A stretch of 64,000 nucleotides of DNA from Elusimicrobia bacterium GWC2_64_44 (GTDB taxonomy: Bacteria; Elusimicrobiota; Elusimicrobia; Elusimicrobiales; UBA9959): the NCBI GenBank assembly GCA_001799845.1, contig MGUG01000020.1, forward strand, positions 62,001 to 126,000. Direction: 5' to 3'. Shown piece after piece: positions 48,391-58,163 of the stretch. The notes under the pieces were generated by a model. That model was given only the letters and a program-made list of their open reading frames with translations. It was not told where the DNA came from and searched no databases. Position 1 is the stretch's first letter, and every line of letters starts with the position of its first letter. The position numbers and the translations under genes are program-made.

Positions 48391-49727
48391 ACCAGGGCGT
48401 ACCTGCGCGCGTAGACCGACTCCGCTATCCCGATGGCGGCCATCGTGGCCACCAGGTTGGAGCCGCCGTAAGAGACCAGCGGCAGCGGCACGCCCGCCAC
48501 CGGCGTGAGGCCCAGCAGCATGCCGAAATTCATGCAGAAATAGACCAGGAACATCCCGAAGATGCCGCAGTTCACCAGGTAGCCGAAGCGGTCGCGCGCG
48601 AGGCGCGCCCCCTGCATGATGCGCCGCATCAGCAGCGCGTACAGGCCGGTCACCAGCGCCATGCCCCAGAAGCCCATCTCCTCGCCCACCACGGCCAGGA
48701 TGAAGTCGGTGTGCCGCTCGGGCACGAAGCCCAGGCGCGACTGCGTGCCCGAGAAGATGCCGCGGCCGAAGATGCTGCCGGAGCCTATCGCGATGCGGGC
48801 CTGCAGCAGGTTGTAGCCGGCCCCGCGCGGGTCCGTCTCCGGCGAGAGGAACACTTCCAGCCGCTTCTGCTGGTAATCTTTCATCTGGTTCTTCACCAGC
48901 ACGCCGGAGAAGAAGCCCAGGATCAGCACCAGGGCCGCGCCGGCGAAATAGACGCCCGACACGTTGGCGTAGAGCTTCACCGACAGGCGCCAGAGCACCC
49001 ATAAGCCTGCGACGACCCCGGCCACGAAGATCGAGGCGCTGAGCCAGGAGTCCGACAGGCGGAAGAAGTAGCCGACGAGCGGGTTATCGAGCAGCTCGGG
49101 ATTCAGCGAGATGACGCTCCAGAGCACCGGGAACAGGCCCGAGATCAGGCCGTACCCGACGATGATGGCGAGGTGGAAGACGCTCGCCCCGGCGGCGAAC
49201 AGCATCAGCAGCGCTATCGGGAAGGTCAGCAGGATGGCGGAAAAGTCGGGCTGCTTGATCAGCAGCAAGAACACGGGCACGCACAGAGCGAAGGCGCCGA
49301 GCACGGTCTGCAGCTCCCTGATCTTGCCCATGCGCTTGTCGAGGAAATTGGCGAGCACCAGGATCAGGCCCAGGCGGGCGAACTCGGACGGCTGGATAGA
49401 GAAGAAAGGCAGGCGGTACCAGGAGCGTGCGCCCTTGTCCACCACGCCGAAGATCAGCACGCCCACGAGCGCCGCGAGGATGAAGCCGTAGACGAATTTC
49501 CACTGGTCCTGGTAGACCTGGTAGTTCAGGCTCCACGCCGCGGCGAACGCCGTGAGCGCGAGCGGGATCGCGATGAGCTGCACGCGGATGATGCGGGCCT
49601 GCTGGGGCAGCACGGCCACGGAGGAGAAAATGGCGACGGTGCCTATGGCCAGCAGGGCCAGGGCGGCCAGGAAGAGGGCCCAGTCCACGCGGCTTTTCCT
49701 GAGGCCGGCCCCCTGGGACATGATCAT
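48387..49727 (-). CDS. rodA: rod-shape SEDS glycosyltransferase RodA
   Basis: 446 residues, about ten membrane helices. WALFLAALALLAIGTVAIFS, GARSWYRLPFFSIQPSEFAR, KQPDFSAILLTFPIALLMLF, ERHTDFILAVVGEEMGFWGM and GVPLPLVSYGGSNLVATMAA are the SEDS signatures. It polymerises glycan strands with PBP2 (next gene upstream, overlap four bases). The loop at about 220-310 is longer than in E. coli RodA. Confidence 0.95.
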   Translation of the reverse strand: MIMSQGAGLRKSRVDWALFLAALALLAIGTVAIFSSVAVLPQQARIIRVQLIAIPLALTAFAAAWSLNYQVYQDQWKFVYGFILAALVGVLIFGVVDKGARSWYRLPFFSIQPSEFARLGLILVLANFLDKRMGKIRELQTVLGAFALCVPVFLLLIKQPDFSAILLTFPIALLMLFAAGASVFHLAIIVGYGLISGLFPVLWSVISLNPELLDNPLVGYFFRLSDSWLSASIFVAGVVAGLWVLWRLSVKLYANVSGVYFAGAALVLILGFFSGVLVKNQMKDYQQKRLEVFLSPETDPRGAGYNLLQARIAIGSGSIFGRGIFSGTQSRLGFVPERHTDFILAVVGEEMGFWGMALVTGLYALLMRRIMQGARLARDRFGYLVNCGIFGMFLVYFCMNFGMLLGLTPVAGVPLPLVSYGGSNLVATMAAIGIAESVYARRYALV

Positions 49728-51577
49728 CTCGCCGCCCCCCTGGCCGCGGGCCGCAAGGCGGCGGCGGGCACGCGGGGCAGCTCGGGCCCCTGGGGCTTGG
49801 CCGCCGCGGCTTTCAGGTCGTCGCGCAGCACGGCCTCTATCACGGCCTTGGCGATGGGCGCGGCCGCCGAAGAGCCGTGTTCGCCGTGCTCCACGAGCAC
49901 GGCCACGGCCACCTTGGCGGGCTCGTTATTGACGGTGGCGTAGGCCACGAACCACGCGTGGTCCTTGCCCTGCGGGTTCTGGGCGGTGCCGGTCTTGCCG
50001 TAGATCTCGGCTCCGGCGATCTTGGCTATCTGGCCGGTGCCCTCCAGCACGACGCTCTTCAGGGCTTCACGGATCAGCGCCCAGGTGGCGTCCTTGAGCT
50101 GCACCCGGCTGAGGACCTCGGGCTCGTTCTTCAGGATCTGAACCCCGTCGCTCTTGACGATGCGGTCCACGTAATAGGGGCGGTGGAAGAGGCCGCCGTT
50201 GGCCACGGCCGCGATCTCGCCGGCGGCCTGCATCGGCGTCATCAGCGTCTCGCCCTGGCCGATGGCCAGGTTCAGCGTGTCGCCTATGAACCAGTAGCTC
50301 TTCTTCGCGGCGCGCGGGCCGGGGCCGAACACGTTGCCGGTCCTTTCGTCGGGCAGGGCGATGCCGGAGGTCTGGCCCAGGCGGAAAGCGCGCGCGTATT
50401 TCTCTATGTTCAGGGGGCCCGCCCGCTGGCCCATCGTGTAGTAATAGACGTCGCAGGAATTGGTCAGGCCGCTGATGAAGTCCACGTGGCCGTGGCCTTT
50501 TTTCTGCCAGCACTTGAAAACGCGGCTGCCCGCGTCGTACCAGCCGGGGCAGAAGACCTTCTCCTCGGGGCGCACCCGGCCGGATTCCAGGATGGCCGCG
50601 GCGGTGATGATCTTGTAGATGGAGCCGGGCGGGTAGGAGCCCTGCAGCGCGACGTTGAATTCGGGCAGGATCTTGCCGGCGGGCAGGCCCTCTTTTTCGG
50701 AGCCGGACAGCACGAACATGTTGGGGTCGTAGTCGGGCATCGAGGCGAAGGCCAGCACCGCGCCGGTGCGCGGGTCCAGGGCCACCACCGCGCCCTTGCC
50801 GCTGATGGACTTCTGCAGGCCCTCTTCGGCCGCGGCCTGCGCCTTGGAGTCTATCGTCAGGAAAATGTCCGCGCCGGGCACCCACTTGCGGCTCTCCAGC
50901 ACCCGGTTGAGCTTGCCGCGAGAATCCACCTCGAGGTAAATGCCGCCGTCCTTGCCCTTGAGCTCGCGCTCGTACATCTTCTCCAGCCCCGCCTTGCCCA
51001 GGCGGGAATCCATCGAGTAGTTCTTGTCCTTGGAGCGGGCGGTCCAGTCCTTGGCGTCCATCTTGCCGATATAGCCGACCAGGTGGCTCAGGTACGCCCC
51101 GAAGGGATAGTAGCGCCGCGCCTCGACGATGATGTCCACGCCGGGATAGATGGCCTTCAGCTCGGAGAGCGCCAGCATGATCCCGGGCGGCAGGTTCTCG
51201 GCGAGGCGCACCGGCTTCTCGCGCGAGGCGGCCTTGTAGATGGCGCGCCGCAGCTCCTCGAAGTCCGCCCCCAGCGGCTTGGCCAGCGCGCGGGCCATGC
51301 GGTCCGTCTCGGGCGTGCTCTTGGCCTGCCCGGGGAAATAGATGAGGCTGAAAGAGGGCTTGCTGGTGGCGATGGCCGTCTCGTCGGAGGAGAAGATGCG
51401 GCCGCGGGGCGCCGCCTGCGCTATAACCTGCGTGCGGTTCTTCTCGGCGATCTCGCGGTAGCGCGCCCCGCCCAGCACCTGCAGGTTCACGAGGCGCAGG
51501 AGGAAGATGACCGCCGCGGCGTAGGCCAGCACCCAGAGTATATCCAGCCTTTCGTTCGGGGTATGGCGGTCCATCAT
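49724..51577 (-). CDS. mrdA: penicillin-binding protein 2
   Basis: 617 residues. TM anchor about 13-32, pedestal domain (about 50-225), transpeptidase domain with SIYK (Ser319-Lys322), SCD (374-376) and KTG in YGKTGTAQNPQ. Elongasome transpeptidase. The C-terminal 30 residues are Ala/Arg/Pro-rich. It overlaps mreD by four bases. Confidence 0.95.
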   Translation of the reverse strand: MMDRHTPNERLDILWVLAYAAAVIFLLRLVNLQVLGGARYREIAEKNRTQVIAQAAPRGRIFSSDETAIATSKPSFSLIYFPGQAKSTPETDRMARALAKPLGADFEELRRAIYKAASREKPVRLAENLPPGIMLALSELKAIYPGVDIIVEARRYYPFGAYLSHLVGYIGKMDAKDWTARSKDKNYSMDSRLGKAGLEKMYERELKGKDGGIYLEVDSRGKLNRVLESRKWVPGADIFLTIDSKAQAAAEEGLQKSISGKGAVVALDPRTGAVLAFASMPDYDPNMFVLSGSEKEGLPAGKILPEFNVALQGSYPPGSIYKIITAAAILESGRVRPEEKVFCPGWYDAGSRVFKCWQKKGHGHVDFISGLTNSCDVYYYTMGQRAGPLNIEKYARAFRLGQTSGIALPDERTGNVFGPGPRAAKKSYWFIGDTLNLAIGQGETLMTPMQAAGEIAAVANGGLFHRPYYVDRIVKSDGVQILKNEPEVLSRVQLKDATWALIREALKSVVLEGTGQIAKIAGAEIYGKTGTAQNPQGKDHAWFVAYATVNNEPAKVAVAVLVEHGEHGSSAAAPIAKAVIEAVLRDDLKAAAAKPQGPELPRVPAAALRPAARGAAR

Positions 51578-52053
51578 AGGACCCCGGTCCTCCGCTTCAG
51601 CCAGTAGAACACCTGGAACACCACCGGCACGGCCAGGGCGTTAAGGAACGGCTCCGCCAGGAAGAGCTTCAGCCCGGTGGGGTTGATGCGCGCGAAAGCG
51701 AGGCTCAGGCCCTGGTAGAAGAGCATGGAAAGCCAGGAAAGCGAGACCGCGGCCACGAGCTGCGAAAAGAGGCTGTCCATGTCGAAATGCTTCTTCACCA
51801 CGTTGACGGCGTAGGCCATCAGCGTGTAGGTCAGCGCCCAGCCGCCGAACACGCTGACGCCGAGCATGTCGGCGTAGAGACCCAGGAAGAAGCCCCAGGC
51901 GATGCCCTTTACCGGGCCGGAGAGGATAGCGGCGGCGAGCGCGGCGGCGAAGATGAAATTGGGCGCGAGGCCGAAGAAGGTCAAATGCTGCGTCCACCAC
52001 CAGTACAGCGTGCCGGTGGCCAGGTAGAGCAGCAGCTCGAGGAGCAGGCTCAT
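51574..52053 (-). CDS. mreD: rod shape-determining protein MreD
   Basis: 159 residues with five or six membrane helices (LLLELLLYLATGTLYWWWTQ, FFLGLYADMLGVSVFGGWAL, LTYTLMAYAVNVVKKHFDMD). The GL..D and LPNF-like (GLAPNFIFA) segments fit MreD. Position between mreC and mrdA confirms it. It overlaps both by four bases. Confidence 0.9.
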   Translation of the reverse strand: MSLLLELLLYLATGTLYWWWTQHLTFFGLAPNFIFAAALAAAILSGPVKGIAWGFFLGLYADMLGVSVFGGWALTYTLMAYAVNVVKKHFDMDSLFSQLVAAVSLSWLSMLFYQGLSLAFARINPTGLKLFLAEPFLNALAVPVVFQVFYWLKRRTGVL

Positions 52054-52907
52054 TCGGAGGCCCCCTTCAGCGTCGTGAGGTCCCGCGGCAGGTGGCGCCG
52101 GACCACGAAGACTTCCTTCAGGGTGTTCACGTTGACCGCCGGCGTAACGTCGGCCGTGATGAAATTCATGAAAGACTCGCGCGGGTAGAGCTTGGCGACC
52201 TTGCCCACCGGCACGCCGGCGGGGAACAGCAGGCCGCCGGGGGCGGTGACCAGTTCGGCGCCCTCGGCCAGCGCGGCCTCTTCGGGCACGTAATTCATCT
52301 TCAGCAGCCAGGTGCCCTTGCCCTCCACCAGCGCCTCCAGCCCGGCCGGCTCGATGGCGCAGACGGCGGAGGCCGCGGCGTTGGTGAGCAGCAGCACCTT
52401 TGAAAATTTAGGATAGACCTCGAAGACGCGCCCGGCGAGGCCAGCGCGCTCGCCCTGCATGCCGAGCACCGTATCGTTCACCTGGATGCCGTCGTCGGAG
52501 CCCCTGTCGATGAAGAAGGAGCCGTACCAGTCGGAAGGGGTCTTATTGACCACGCGTGCCCACGAGCCGGCCCAGGGCAGCGTGCGGGCGATGCGCATTT
52601 CCCTGGAAAGCCGCTCGTTCTCGGCCACCATCACGGACGAATTCTGGAGGCTGATCTCCAGCTCCTTCACGCGCGCCTTGAGCGCCCGGTTCTCCTGGTC
52701 GGTCTCGAGCAGCGCGACGAAGTTGGCCGGCACGTTGCGGATGAAATGCTCGTATTTCGCGCCGTAATGGAGCGAGGGGTAGAGGCTGTAGCTGAGGGCT
52801 ATGCGGCCGGTATGGGCCAGTTTGGAGGCGGGAAACAGCAGCAGAAGGACCGACAGTACGGCGAAGAATACTAAAGCGTAATTTGCTGCGTCTTTCTCTC
52901 TGCTCAT
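52050..52907 (-). CDS. mreC: rod shape-determining protein MreC
   Basis: 285 residues. TM about 10-27, coiled coil about 60-95 (LETDQENRALKARVKELEIS), then two beta domains: DWYGSFFIDRGSDDGIQVND, GLAGRVFEVYPKFSKVLLLT, ELVTAPGGLLFPAGVPVGKV. It links MreB to the periplasmic synthases. It starts 52 bases after mreB, across a GC-rich hairpin. Confidence 0.93.
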   Translation of the reverse strand: MSREKDAANYALVFFAVLSVLLLLFPASKLAHTGRIALSYSLYPSLHYGAKYEHFIRNVPANFVALLETDQENRALKARVKELEISLQNSSVMVAENERLSREMRIARTLPWAGSWARVVNKTPSDWYGSFFIDRGSDDGIQVNDTVLGMQGERAGLAGRVFEVYPKFSKVLLLTNAAASAVCAIEPAGLEALVEGKGTWLLKMNYVPEEAALAEGAELVTAPGGLLFPAGVPVGKVAKLYPRESFMNFITADVTPAVNVNTLKEVFVVRRHLPRDLTTLKGASE

Positions 52908-52942
52908 CGCCTGTCCCCTCGCGGGACCCGCCTGAAAGACAG

Positions 52943-52959
52943 CCCCCCCTTGCGGGGGG
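52943..52959. other. GC hairpin immediately after mreB
   Basis: CCCCCC and GGGGGG pair around TTGC directly after the mreB stop codon. No T-run follows on the minus strand, so it is more likely an mRNA-stabilising or partial-termination hairpin than a full terminator. Confidence 0.5.
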
Positions 52960-54003
52960 TCAGCTGCGGTACGAACTCAGGAATTCGGGGCGCTGGATCT
53001 TATCCAGCTCTTCGAGGTACTTTCCGCAGCCAAGGGCGACACAGCTTAAAGGATCGGCGGCACGGTGGACGGGCAGTTCTGTCTCCTGCCTGATAAGCTC
53101 GGGAAAGCCGCGCAGCAGCGAACCGCCGCCGGCCAGCACCATGCCGCGGTCCACCAGGTCCGAAGAAAGTTCGGGCGGGGTGGCTTCGAGCACCTGCTTG
53201 ATCACGTCCACTATCAACTGGACAGGCTCCATGAGGGCCTGCCGTATCTCTTCCGAAGTAACGAGAATCGTCTTGGGCAGGCCCTTGGCCTGGTCCCTGC
53301 CCTTGACCTCAATGGTCTTTTCTTCTTTAAGCGGAAAAACCGATCCTATCTGTATCTTCACTTCTTCAGCGGTAGTTTCACCTATAACAAGATTGTGCTT
53401 GCGCCGGAAATACTGCACTATGCAGTCGTCCATCTCGTCGCCGGCCACGTCGAGGGACTTTGCCACCACCATGCCGCCCAGGGAAATGACGGCCACTTCC
53501 GTGGTGCCGCCGCCGATATCGCAGATCATGCTGGCGTGCGGCTCGGCCACCGGCAGGTCGGACCCGATGGCGGCCGCCATCGGCTCTTCTATCAGCTGCA
53601 CCTCGCGGGCGCCGGCCTGTTCGGCCGACTCCTGCACGGCGCGCTTCTCCACCTCGGTGATACCCGAGGGGATGCCTATCACTATGCGGGGGTGCAGGAG
53701 GCTGCGCCTGTTGTGCACCTTGCGGATGAAATACTTTATCAGTTCCTGCGTGAGCTCGAAGTCGGCTATCACGCCGTTGCGCAGCGGGCGCACGGCTACT
53801 ATGCCCGACGGGGTGCGGCCCAGCATCAGCTTGGCCTCGCTGCCCACCGCCAGCACCTTCCGCCTGTTCTTGTCGATAGCCACCACCGACGGCTCGCGCA
53901 GCACGATACCCTTGCCCTTGACGTAGACGAGGGTATTCGCGGTGCCGAGATCGATGCCGATATCGTTCGAGAACAGGCTGAAGAAATAGTCGAACATTCC
54001 CAT
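52960..54003 (-). CDS. mreB: rod shape-determining protein MreB
   Basis: 347 residues, actin fold. [20 protein letters not shown] (phosphate 1), [18 protein letters not shown] (phosphate 2) and [14 protein letters not shown] (adenosine) are intact. It directs elongasome movement. Only nine bases separate it from rplQ, so it appears to be the continuation of the ribosomal alpha operon. Confidence 0.97.
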   Translation of the reverse strand: MGMFDYFFSLFSNDIGIDLGTANTLVYVKGKGIVLREPSVVAIDKNRRKVLAVGSEAKLMLGRTPSGIVAVRPLRNGVIADFELTQELIKYFIRKVHNRRSLLHPRIVIGIPSGITEVEKRAVQESAEQAGAREVQLIEEPMAAAIGSDLPVAEPHASMICDIGGGTTEVAVISLGGMVVAKSLDVAGDEMDDCIVQYFRRKHNLVIGETTAEEVKIQIGSVFPLKEEKTIEVKGRDQAKGLPKTILVTSEEIRQALMEPVQLIVDVIKQVLEATPPELSSDLVDRGMVLAGGGSLLRGFPELIRQETELPVHRAADPLSCVALGCGKYLEELDKIQRPEFLSSYRS

Positions 54004-54012
54004 TTTAACCTG

Positions 54013-54354
54013 TTAGACCAGTTTCACCAGCGCGGTCTCGGTGGCGTCGCCGCGGCGCATGCCGAGCTTAAGGATGCGGGTGAAGCCGCCGGGGCGCTCT
54101 TTGTAGCGAGGGGCGAGCACGTCGAAAACCTTGTGGTAGACCACCTTGTCCTTGATGACGCGGCGCACTTCGACGTGGCGGCCGTTCTTGGCGTCGGCGA
54201 TCACGCGCTCCACCACGCGGCGGAGCTCCTTGGCCTTCATCAGCGTGGTCTCCACCTTCTCGTGCTGCAGCAGGCTCGTGGCCATGTTGGAGAACATCGC
54301 GCGGCGGTGCGAGCCGGTCTTGGAAAGTTTCCTTGCGCCTAAGTTTCTTATCAT
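54013..54354 (-). CDS. rplQ: 50S ribosomal protein L17
   Basis: 113 residues. GARKLSKTGSHRRAMFSNMA, LLQHEKVETTLMKAKELRRV and YKERPGGFTRILKLGMRRGD are typical; the protein ends at ALVKLV without extension. It lies 22 bases after rpoA. Confidence 0.97.
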   Translation of the reverse strand: MIRNLGARKLSKTGSHRRAMFSNMATSLLQHEKVETTLMKAKELRRVVERVIADAKNGRHVEVRRVIKDKVVYHKVFDVLAPRYKERPGGFTRILKLGMRRGDATETALVKLV

Positions 54355-54376
54355 AGCGGTTCCTTGAAATGCGGTA

Positions 54377-55354
54377 TTAGTCTTTCTTCGTCATGCCGAG
54401 ACCGAGGCCCATTTCCTTGAGCTTCTCCTTGATCTCGTCGAGCGATTTCTGCCCGAAATTCTTGACGGCCAGCAGGTCGTCCTCGGTCTTGCCCACCAGC
54501 TCGCCGATCGTGCGGATGCCGGCCACCTTCAGGCAGTTGGAGGCGCGCGAGGAGAGCTCTATCATCTCCACGCCCTGCTCCAGCTTGGAGGCGTTCTCGC
54601 CGGCGGGTTCCTTCTTGGCTTCCTGCGCCTTGGCGGGTTCCTTGGCGGCCTCTTCGGCCGGGAGGAACGGCATTATGGAGCGGCGCAGCAGCGCGGCGGT
54701 GTTGGCCACGGCGTCGGAGGGCGTCGTCGTCCCGTCGGTCCAGACCTCGAGCACGAGCTTGTCGTAGTCGGTGCGCTGGCCCACGCGGGCGTTCTCCACC
54801 ACGTAGTGCACTTTCTGGATCGGGGAGAAGATGGCGTCCATGGGGATGAACTCCATCGGGAGGTTCATGCGGGCGCGGATCTCGTCGGAGGTCAGGTAGC
54901 CGGACCCGCGGGCGATCTCGAGCTCGGCCTCGAACTCGGCGCCGCTCTCGACGTGCGCCAGCACGAGGTCCTTATTGATGATCTCGACGTTGGCGTTCTC
55001 GCCGATGTCGGAGGCCTTGATCTCTTTCTTGCCCTTCACGGAGATCAGCAGCGTCTCGGGGCCCTCGCCCTTCAGGCGCACGCGGAGCTTCTTGAGGTTC
55101 AGGACGATGTTGACCACGTCTTCCTGCACGCCGTTGACGGCGGCGTATTCGTGGCGCGCGCCCTTGATGCGCACGGCCACCACGGCCGCGCCCTCGAGGG
55201 AGGACAGCAGGATGCGCCTGAGCGAGTTGCCGATCGTGTGGCCGTAGCCCTTCTCGTAAGGCTCGGCGGTGAACTTCGCGTAGTTGTCGGTCTTCGTCTT
55301 ATCCTCGACGCTCAGCGTTTCGGGTATGACGAGCTGTTTGGTGAAAGTTGACAT
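54377..55354 (-). CDS. rpoA: RNA polymerase alpha subunit
   Basis: 325 residues. N-terminal dimerisation domain with AKFTAEPYEKGYGHTIGNSL and RRILLSSLEGAAV; a Lys/Ala/Glu-rich linker around 235-255; C-terminal domain with LSSRASNCLKVAGIRTIGEL and LAVKNFGQKSLDEIKEKL, which binds UP elements and activators. Confidence 0.98.
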   Translation of the reverse strand: MSTFTKQLVIPETLSVEDKTKTDNYAKFTAEPYEKGYGHTIGNSLRRILLSSLEGAAVVAVRIKGARHEYAAVNGVQEDVVNIVLNLKKLRVRLKGEGPETLLISVKGKKEIKASDIGENANVEIINKDLVLAHVESGAEFEAELEIARGSGYLTSDEIRARMNLPMEFIPMDAIFSPIQKVHYVVENARVGQRTDYDKLVLEVWTDGTTTPSDAVANTAALLRRSIMPFLPAEEAAKEPAKAQEAKKEPAGENASKLEQGVEMIELSSRASNCLKVAGIRTIGELVGKTEDDLLAVKNFGQKSLDEIKEKLKEMGLGLGMTKKD

Positions 55355-55369
55355 GCGTTAAAACCTCGT

Positions 55370-56017
55370 TTACTTGGAATAGAATTCTACGATGAGCTGC
55401 TCGTCGGCGGAGATGCTGGACTCCGCGCGGTCCGGCCAGCGCACCAGTTTGCCCTTCTTCGCGCCGGCGTCCCAGGAGAGGAAGCTCGGGCGGTGGGTGG
55501 TCTTGTCGGCGTGTTCGAGGCCCTGCTTGACCAGCGCGGTCTCCAGGGTCTTCGTCTTCACCGGGTTGATCGAGATCTCGTCGCCGGGCTTGAGCATGGC
55601 GGACGGGATGGAGAGGCAGCGGCCGTTCACGCAGATGTGGCCGTGGTTCACCAGCTGGCGGGCGGCCTTCAGCGACACGGCGTAGCCGAGGCGGCGCACG
55701 ATGTTGTCGAGGCGCACTTCGAGGAAGCGGAACAGCGCGGCGCCGGTCTGGCCCTTGTCCTTGGAGGCCTTGGTGAAGAAGCGCTTGAACTGGGCCTCGG
55801 TCACCTGGGCGGTGAGGCGGGCTATCTGCTTCTCGCGCAGGTGCTTGGCGTAGTCGGACTGCTTGTTGGGGCGTCCGCCGCCGCCGAAGCGCTTTTCCTT
55901 CTCGGCGCGCTGGGCCTTGTCCACCTGGCAGTTCGTGTGGCACTTCGTGCCCTTCAGGAACATCTTCTGGTTAACTTTGGTGCACTTCTTGCAGCTGGGT
56001 CCGGTATATCTCGACAT
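55370..56017 (-). CDS. rpsD: 30S ribosomal protein S4 (zinc-binding form)
   Basis: 215 residues. The N-terminus has four Cys (SCKKCTKVNQKMFLKGTKCH followed by TNC), the C+ form. The S4 RNA-binding domain carries RLDNIVRRLGYAVSLKAARQ and VNHGHICVNGR. An assembly initiator protein and likely translational regulator of the alpha operon. Confidence 0.97.
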   Translation of the reverse strand: MSRYTGPSCKKCTKVNQKMFLKGTKCHTNCQVDKAQRAEKEKRFGGGGRPNKQSDYAKHLREKQIARLTAQVTEAQFKRFFTKASKDKGQTGAALFRFLEVRLDNIVRRLGYAVSLKAARQLVNHGHICVNGRCLSIPSAMLKPGDEISINPVKTKTLETALVKQGLEHADKTTHRPSFLSWDAGAKKGKLVRWPDRAESSISADEQLIVEFYSK

Positions 56018-56048
56018 TGTAAAAGTCTCCTTCGAATTTCTCTGTTGC

Positions 56049-56477
56049 TTAGACGCGGCGGGCTTTGGGAGGCCTGCAGCCGTTGTGCGGGATCGGGGTA
56101 ACGTCCTTGATGGACACCACGTGGATGCCGCTCTGCGCCACGGCGCGGATCGCGGTCTCGCGGCCGGGGCCGGGGCCGCTGACGAACACCATGGCCTGGC
56201 GCACGCCGTATTCGGAGGCCTTGGCCGCCGCCTTGGAGGCGGTGATCTGGGCCGCGAAGGGGGTGCCCTTCTTGGTGCCGCGGAAACCGTTGCCGCCGGA
56301 GGTGGACCAGGCGATCACGCCGCCCTTCTCGTCGGTAAAGGTTATTATCGTGTTGTTAAAAGAGCAGTTCACGTACACGCGGGCGAAAGCCACGGTGCGC
56401 ACGCGGCGGCGGGGGGCCGCCTTCTGATCGGGTTTCTTGGCCCCTTCGGGCTGCGGGTTCTTGTTCTCTTCTGCCAT
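56049..56477 (-). CDS. rpsK: 30S ribosomal protein S11
   Basis: 142 residues. [40 protein letters not shown] and [20 protein letters not shown] are diagnostic. The first 25 residues are a basic extension ([19 protein letters not shown]). Confidence 0.97.
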   Translation of the reverse strand: MAEENKNPQPEGAKKPDQKAAPRRRVRTVAFARVYVNCSFNNTIITFTDEKGGVIAWSTSGGNGFRGTKKGTPFAAQITASKAAAKASEYGVRQAMVFVSGPGPGRETAIRAVAQSGIHVVSIKDVTPIPHNGCRPPKARRV

Positions 56478-56501
56478 ATTAAATCATCCTCCGTTTAGTT
56501 T

Positions 56502-56523
56502 GCCCCCCGCCCTCGCGGGGGGC
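56502..56523. other. GC hairpin between rpsM and rpsK
   Basis: GCCCCCCGC and GCGGGGGGC pair around CCTC in the 52-base gap. Without a T-run, it may modulate relative expression within the operon. Confidence 0.5.
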
Positions 56524-56529
56524 CGGGCC

Positions 56530-56925
56530 TTACTTGGCCGCTGCCGCGGCGGCTTTACCCGACGAACCCACGGTCCGTCTGCGGCCTCTGCGGGTGCGCC
56601 CGTTGGTGCGGGTGCGCTGCCCGCGGACGGGCAGGTTGCGGCGGTGCCTGTAGCCGCGGTAGCTGTTGATCTCCACGTAGCGCTTCAGGTTGGCGGTGAT
56701 CTCGCGGCGGAGCTCGCCTTCCACCTTGTACTCTTTCTGGATGGTGGTGTTCAGGAGACCTATCTGGTCCTCCGTGAGGTCCTTCACCCGCGTGTCGGGG
56801 CTGATCTGGGCGCTGAGCCCGGCGAGTATCTTTTTCGCGATCGGCCTGCCTATGCCAAAGACATAAGCCAAAGCTATGCTGATCTTTTTGTCTCTCGGTA
56901 AGTCCACACCTGCTATACGTGCCAT
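56530..56925 (-). CDS. rpsM: 30S ribosomal protein S13
   Basis: 131 residues. [36 protein letters not shown] and the basic tail [20 protein letters not shown] identify it. It follows rpmJ. Confidence 0.97.
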   Translation of the reverse strand: MARIAGVDLPRDKKISIALAYVFGIGRPIAKKILAGLSAQISPDTRVKDLTEDQIGLLNTTIQKEYKVEGELRREITANLKRYVEINSYRGYRHRRNLPVRGQRTRTNGRTRRGRRRTVGSSGKAAAAAAK

Positions 56926-56990
56926 ACTTTCTCCTTAAGGATGCTGCTGTAATCGGTCACCGGCGTCTGGCGCTGGTCACCAGCCCGGGC

Positions 56991-57104
56991 TCAACCCTGG
57001 CGCTGCTTGTGGCGGGGGTCGCCGCAGATTACGCGTACGACGCCCTTGCGCTTGACGATCTTGCACTTTACGCAAATTTTCTTAACGCTCGCTCTGACTT
57101 TCAT
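56991..57104 (-). CDS. rpmJ: 50S ribosomal protein L36
   Basis: 37 residues: [20 protein letters not shown], then GVVRVIC and [10 protein letters not shown]. The zinc ligands Cys-x2-Cys, Cys and His are present (C+ form). AGAGGTG lies upstream. Located between infA and rpsM as usual. Confidence 0.95.
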   Translation of the reverse strand: MKVRASVKKICVKCKIVKRKGVVRVICGDPRHKQRQG

Positions 57105-57160
57105 TGAAGCACCTCTTGCCTGTGTTTATGCCGCGCGGACCCTTTGCCCGGCGTGCGGCC

Positions 57161-57382
57161 TTACTTTTCCCTGTAAACTATCCGGCCCTTGCTGAGATCG
57201 TAGGGCGAAAGTTCCATCTTCACCTTGTCGCCCGGCAGTATCTTGATATGGTGGATGCGCATCTTGCCGGAAATGATGCCGAGTATCGTCTTGCCCGGGG
57301 CGATCTCCACCTTGAAAGTGGCATTCGGGAGGGATTCTTTTACGATGCCCTCAAGCTCGATTTTTTCGCTGTTTTCTGACAT
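57161..57382 (-). CDS. infA: translation initiation factor IF-1
   Basis: 73 residues, one OB fold: [59 protein letters not shown]. It has no Shine-Dalgarno; TATAAT lies nine bases upstream of the ATG, so it appears to begin a transcript with a leader of about three bases that continues into rpmJ-rpsM-rpsK-rpsD-rpoA-rplQ. Confidence 0.97.
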   Translation of the reverse strand: MSENSEKIELEGIVKESLPNATFKVEIAPGKTILGIISGKMRIHHIKILPGDKVKMELSPYDLSKGRIVYREK

Positions 57383-57391
57383 ATTTTCTAT

Positions 57392-57397
57392 ATTATA
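57392..57397 (-). promoter_or_regulatory. -10 box upstream of infA
   Basis: Minus strand TATAAT (in TAGTATAAT), nine bases before the infA ATG, in the 31-base gap after map. It would give an almost leaderless start for the alpha operon. Confidence 0.5.
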
Positions 57398-57413
57398 CTA
57401 AATATTGGCCGCC

Positions 57414-58163
57414 CTAGGGGGCGCTCAATATATCGCAACCGTCCTCCGTGACCGCCACCGTATGCTCAAAATGGGCCGCCAGGCTGCCGTCCGCGGACAC
57501 CGCGGTCCAGCCGTCGTTCTTCACCACCACGTCCGCCCGCCCGAGGCACAGCATCGGCTCTATGGCCAGCGTCATGCCCGCTTTCAGCGTCGGACCGGTA
57601 CCGGCCCTGCCGAAGTTCGGGATCGAGGGCTCCTCGTGGAGCCGCCGGCCTATGCCGTGCCCGGTAAACTCCCGGACCACCGCCATGCCGTTCTTCTCGG
57701 CGTACTCCTGGACCGCGCGGGAAACGTCTCCCAGCCTGGCCCCGGCCTTCACGGCCGCCAGGCCCGCGTCCAGCGAGGAGCGCGTAACTTCCATCAGCTT
57801 CTTCGCCGGGGCCGAGACCGCTCCCGCCGCCAGCGTCACGGCCGCGTCGCCGTAAAAACCTTCTATCACCGCGCCCATGTCCAGGCTGACGATGTCCCCC
57901 TCCCGCACGATCCTCTTGGGGCTGGGGATGCCGTGGACTATCTCCTCGTTTATCGATACACAGAGCGTCGCGGGATAGCCGCGGTAGCCGAGGAAGGCCG
58001 GTACGGCGCCGAGCTCGCGCACGCGCCGTTCCGCAAAATCGTTGAGCTCTGCCGTCGTAACGCCGGGCTTCACCAGGGGCTTGAGCTGTAAAAGAACCTC
58101 CGCGACCACCCGGGAGGCCCTGCGCATGCTTTCTATTTCGGCAGGGGTCTTGATCTCTATCAC
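57414..58163 (-). CDS. map: methionine aminopeptidase, type I
   Basis: 249 residues. Metal ligands in VSLDMGAVIEGFYGDAAVTL, FTGHGIGRRLHEEP and LAIEPMLCLG and the final Glu region (AHFEHTVAVTEDG). It removes N-terminal Met. It overlaps adk by four bases; secY-adk-map-infA is the standard order. Confidence 0.97.
   Translation of the reverse strand: MIEIKTPAEIESMRRASRVVAEVLLQLKPLVKPGVTTAELNDFAERRVRELGAVPAFLGYRGYPATLCVSINEEIVHGIPSPKRIVREGDIVSLDMGAVIEGFYGDAAVTLAAGAVSAPAKKLMEVTRSSLDAGLAAVKAGARLGDVSRAVQEYAEKNGMAVVREFTGHGIGRRLHEEPSIPNFGRAGTGPTLKAGMTLAIEPMLCLGRADVVVKNDGWTAVSADGSLAAHFEHTVAVTEDGCDILSAP

Noticed and set aside
52943-52959. Hairpin after mreB as a full terminator
   Set aside because: No T-run on the minus strand and mreC continues the same functional set 52 bases on.
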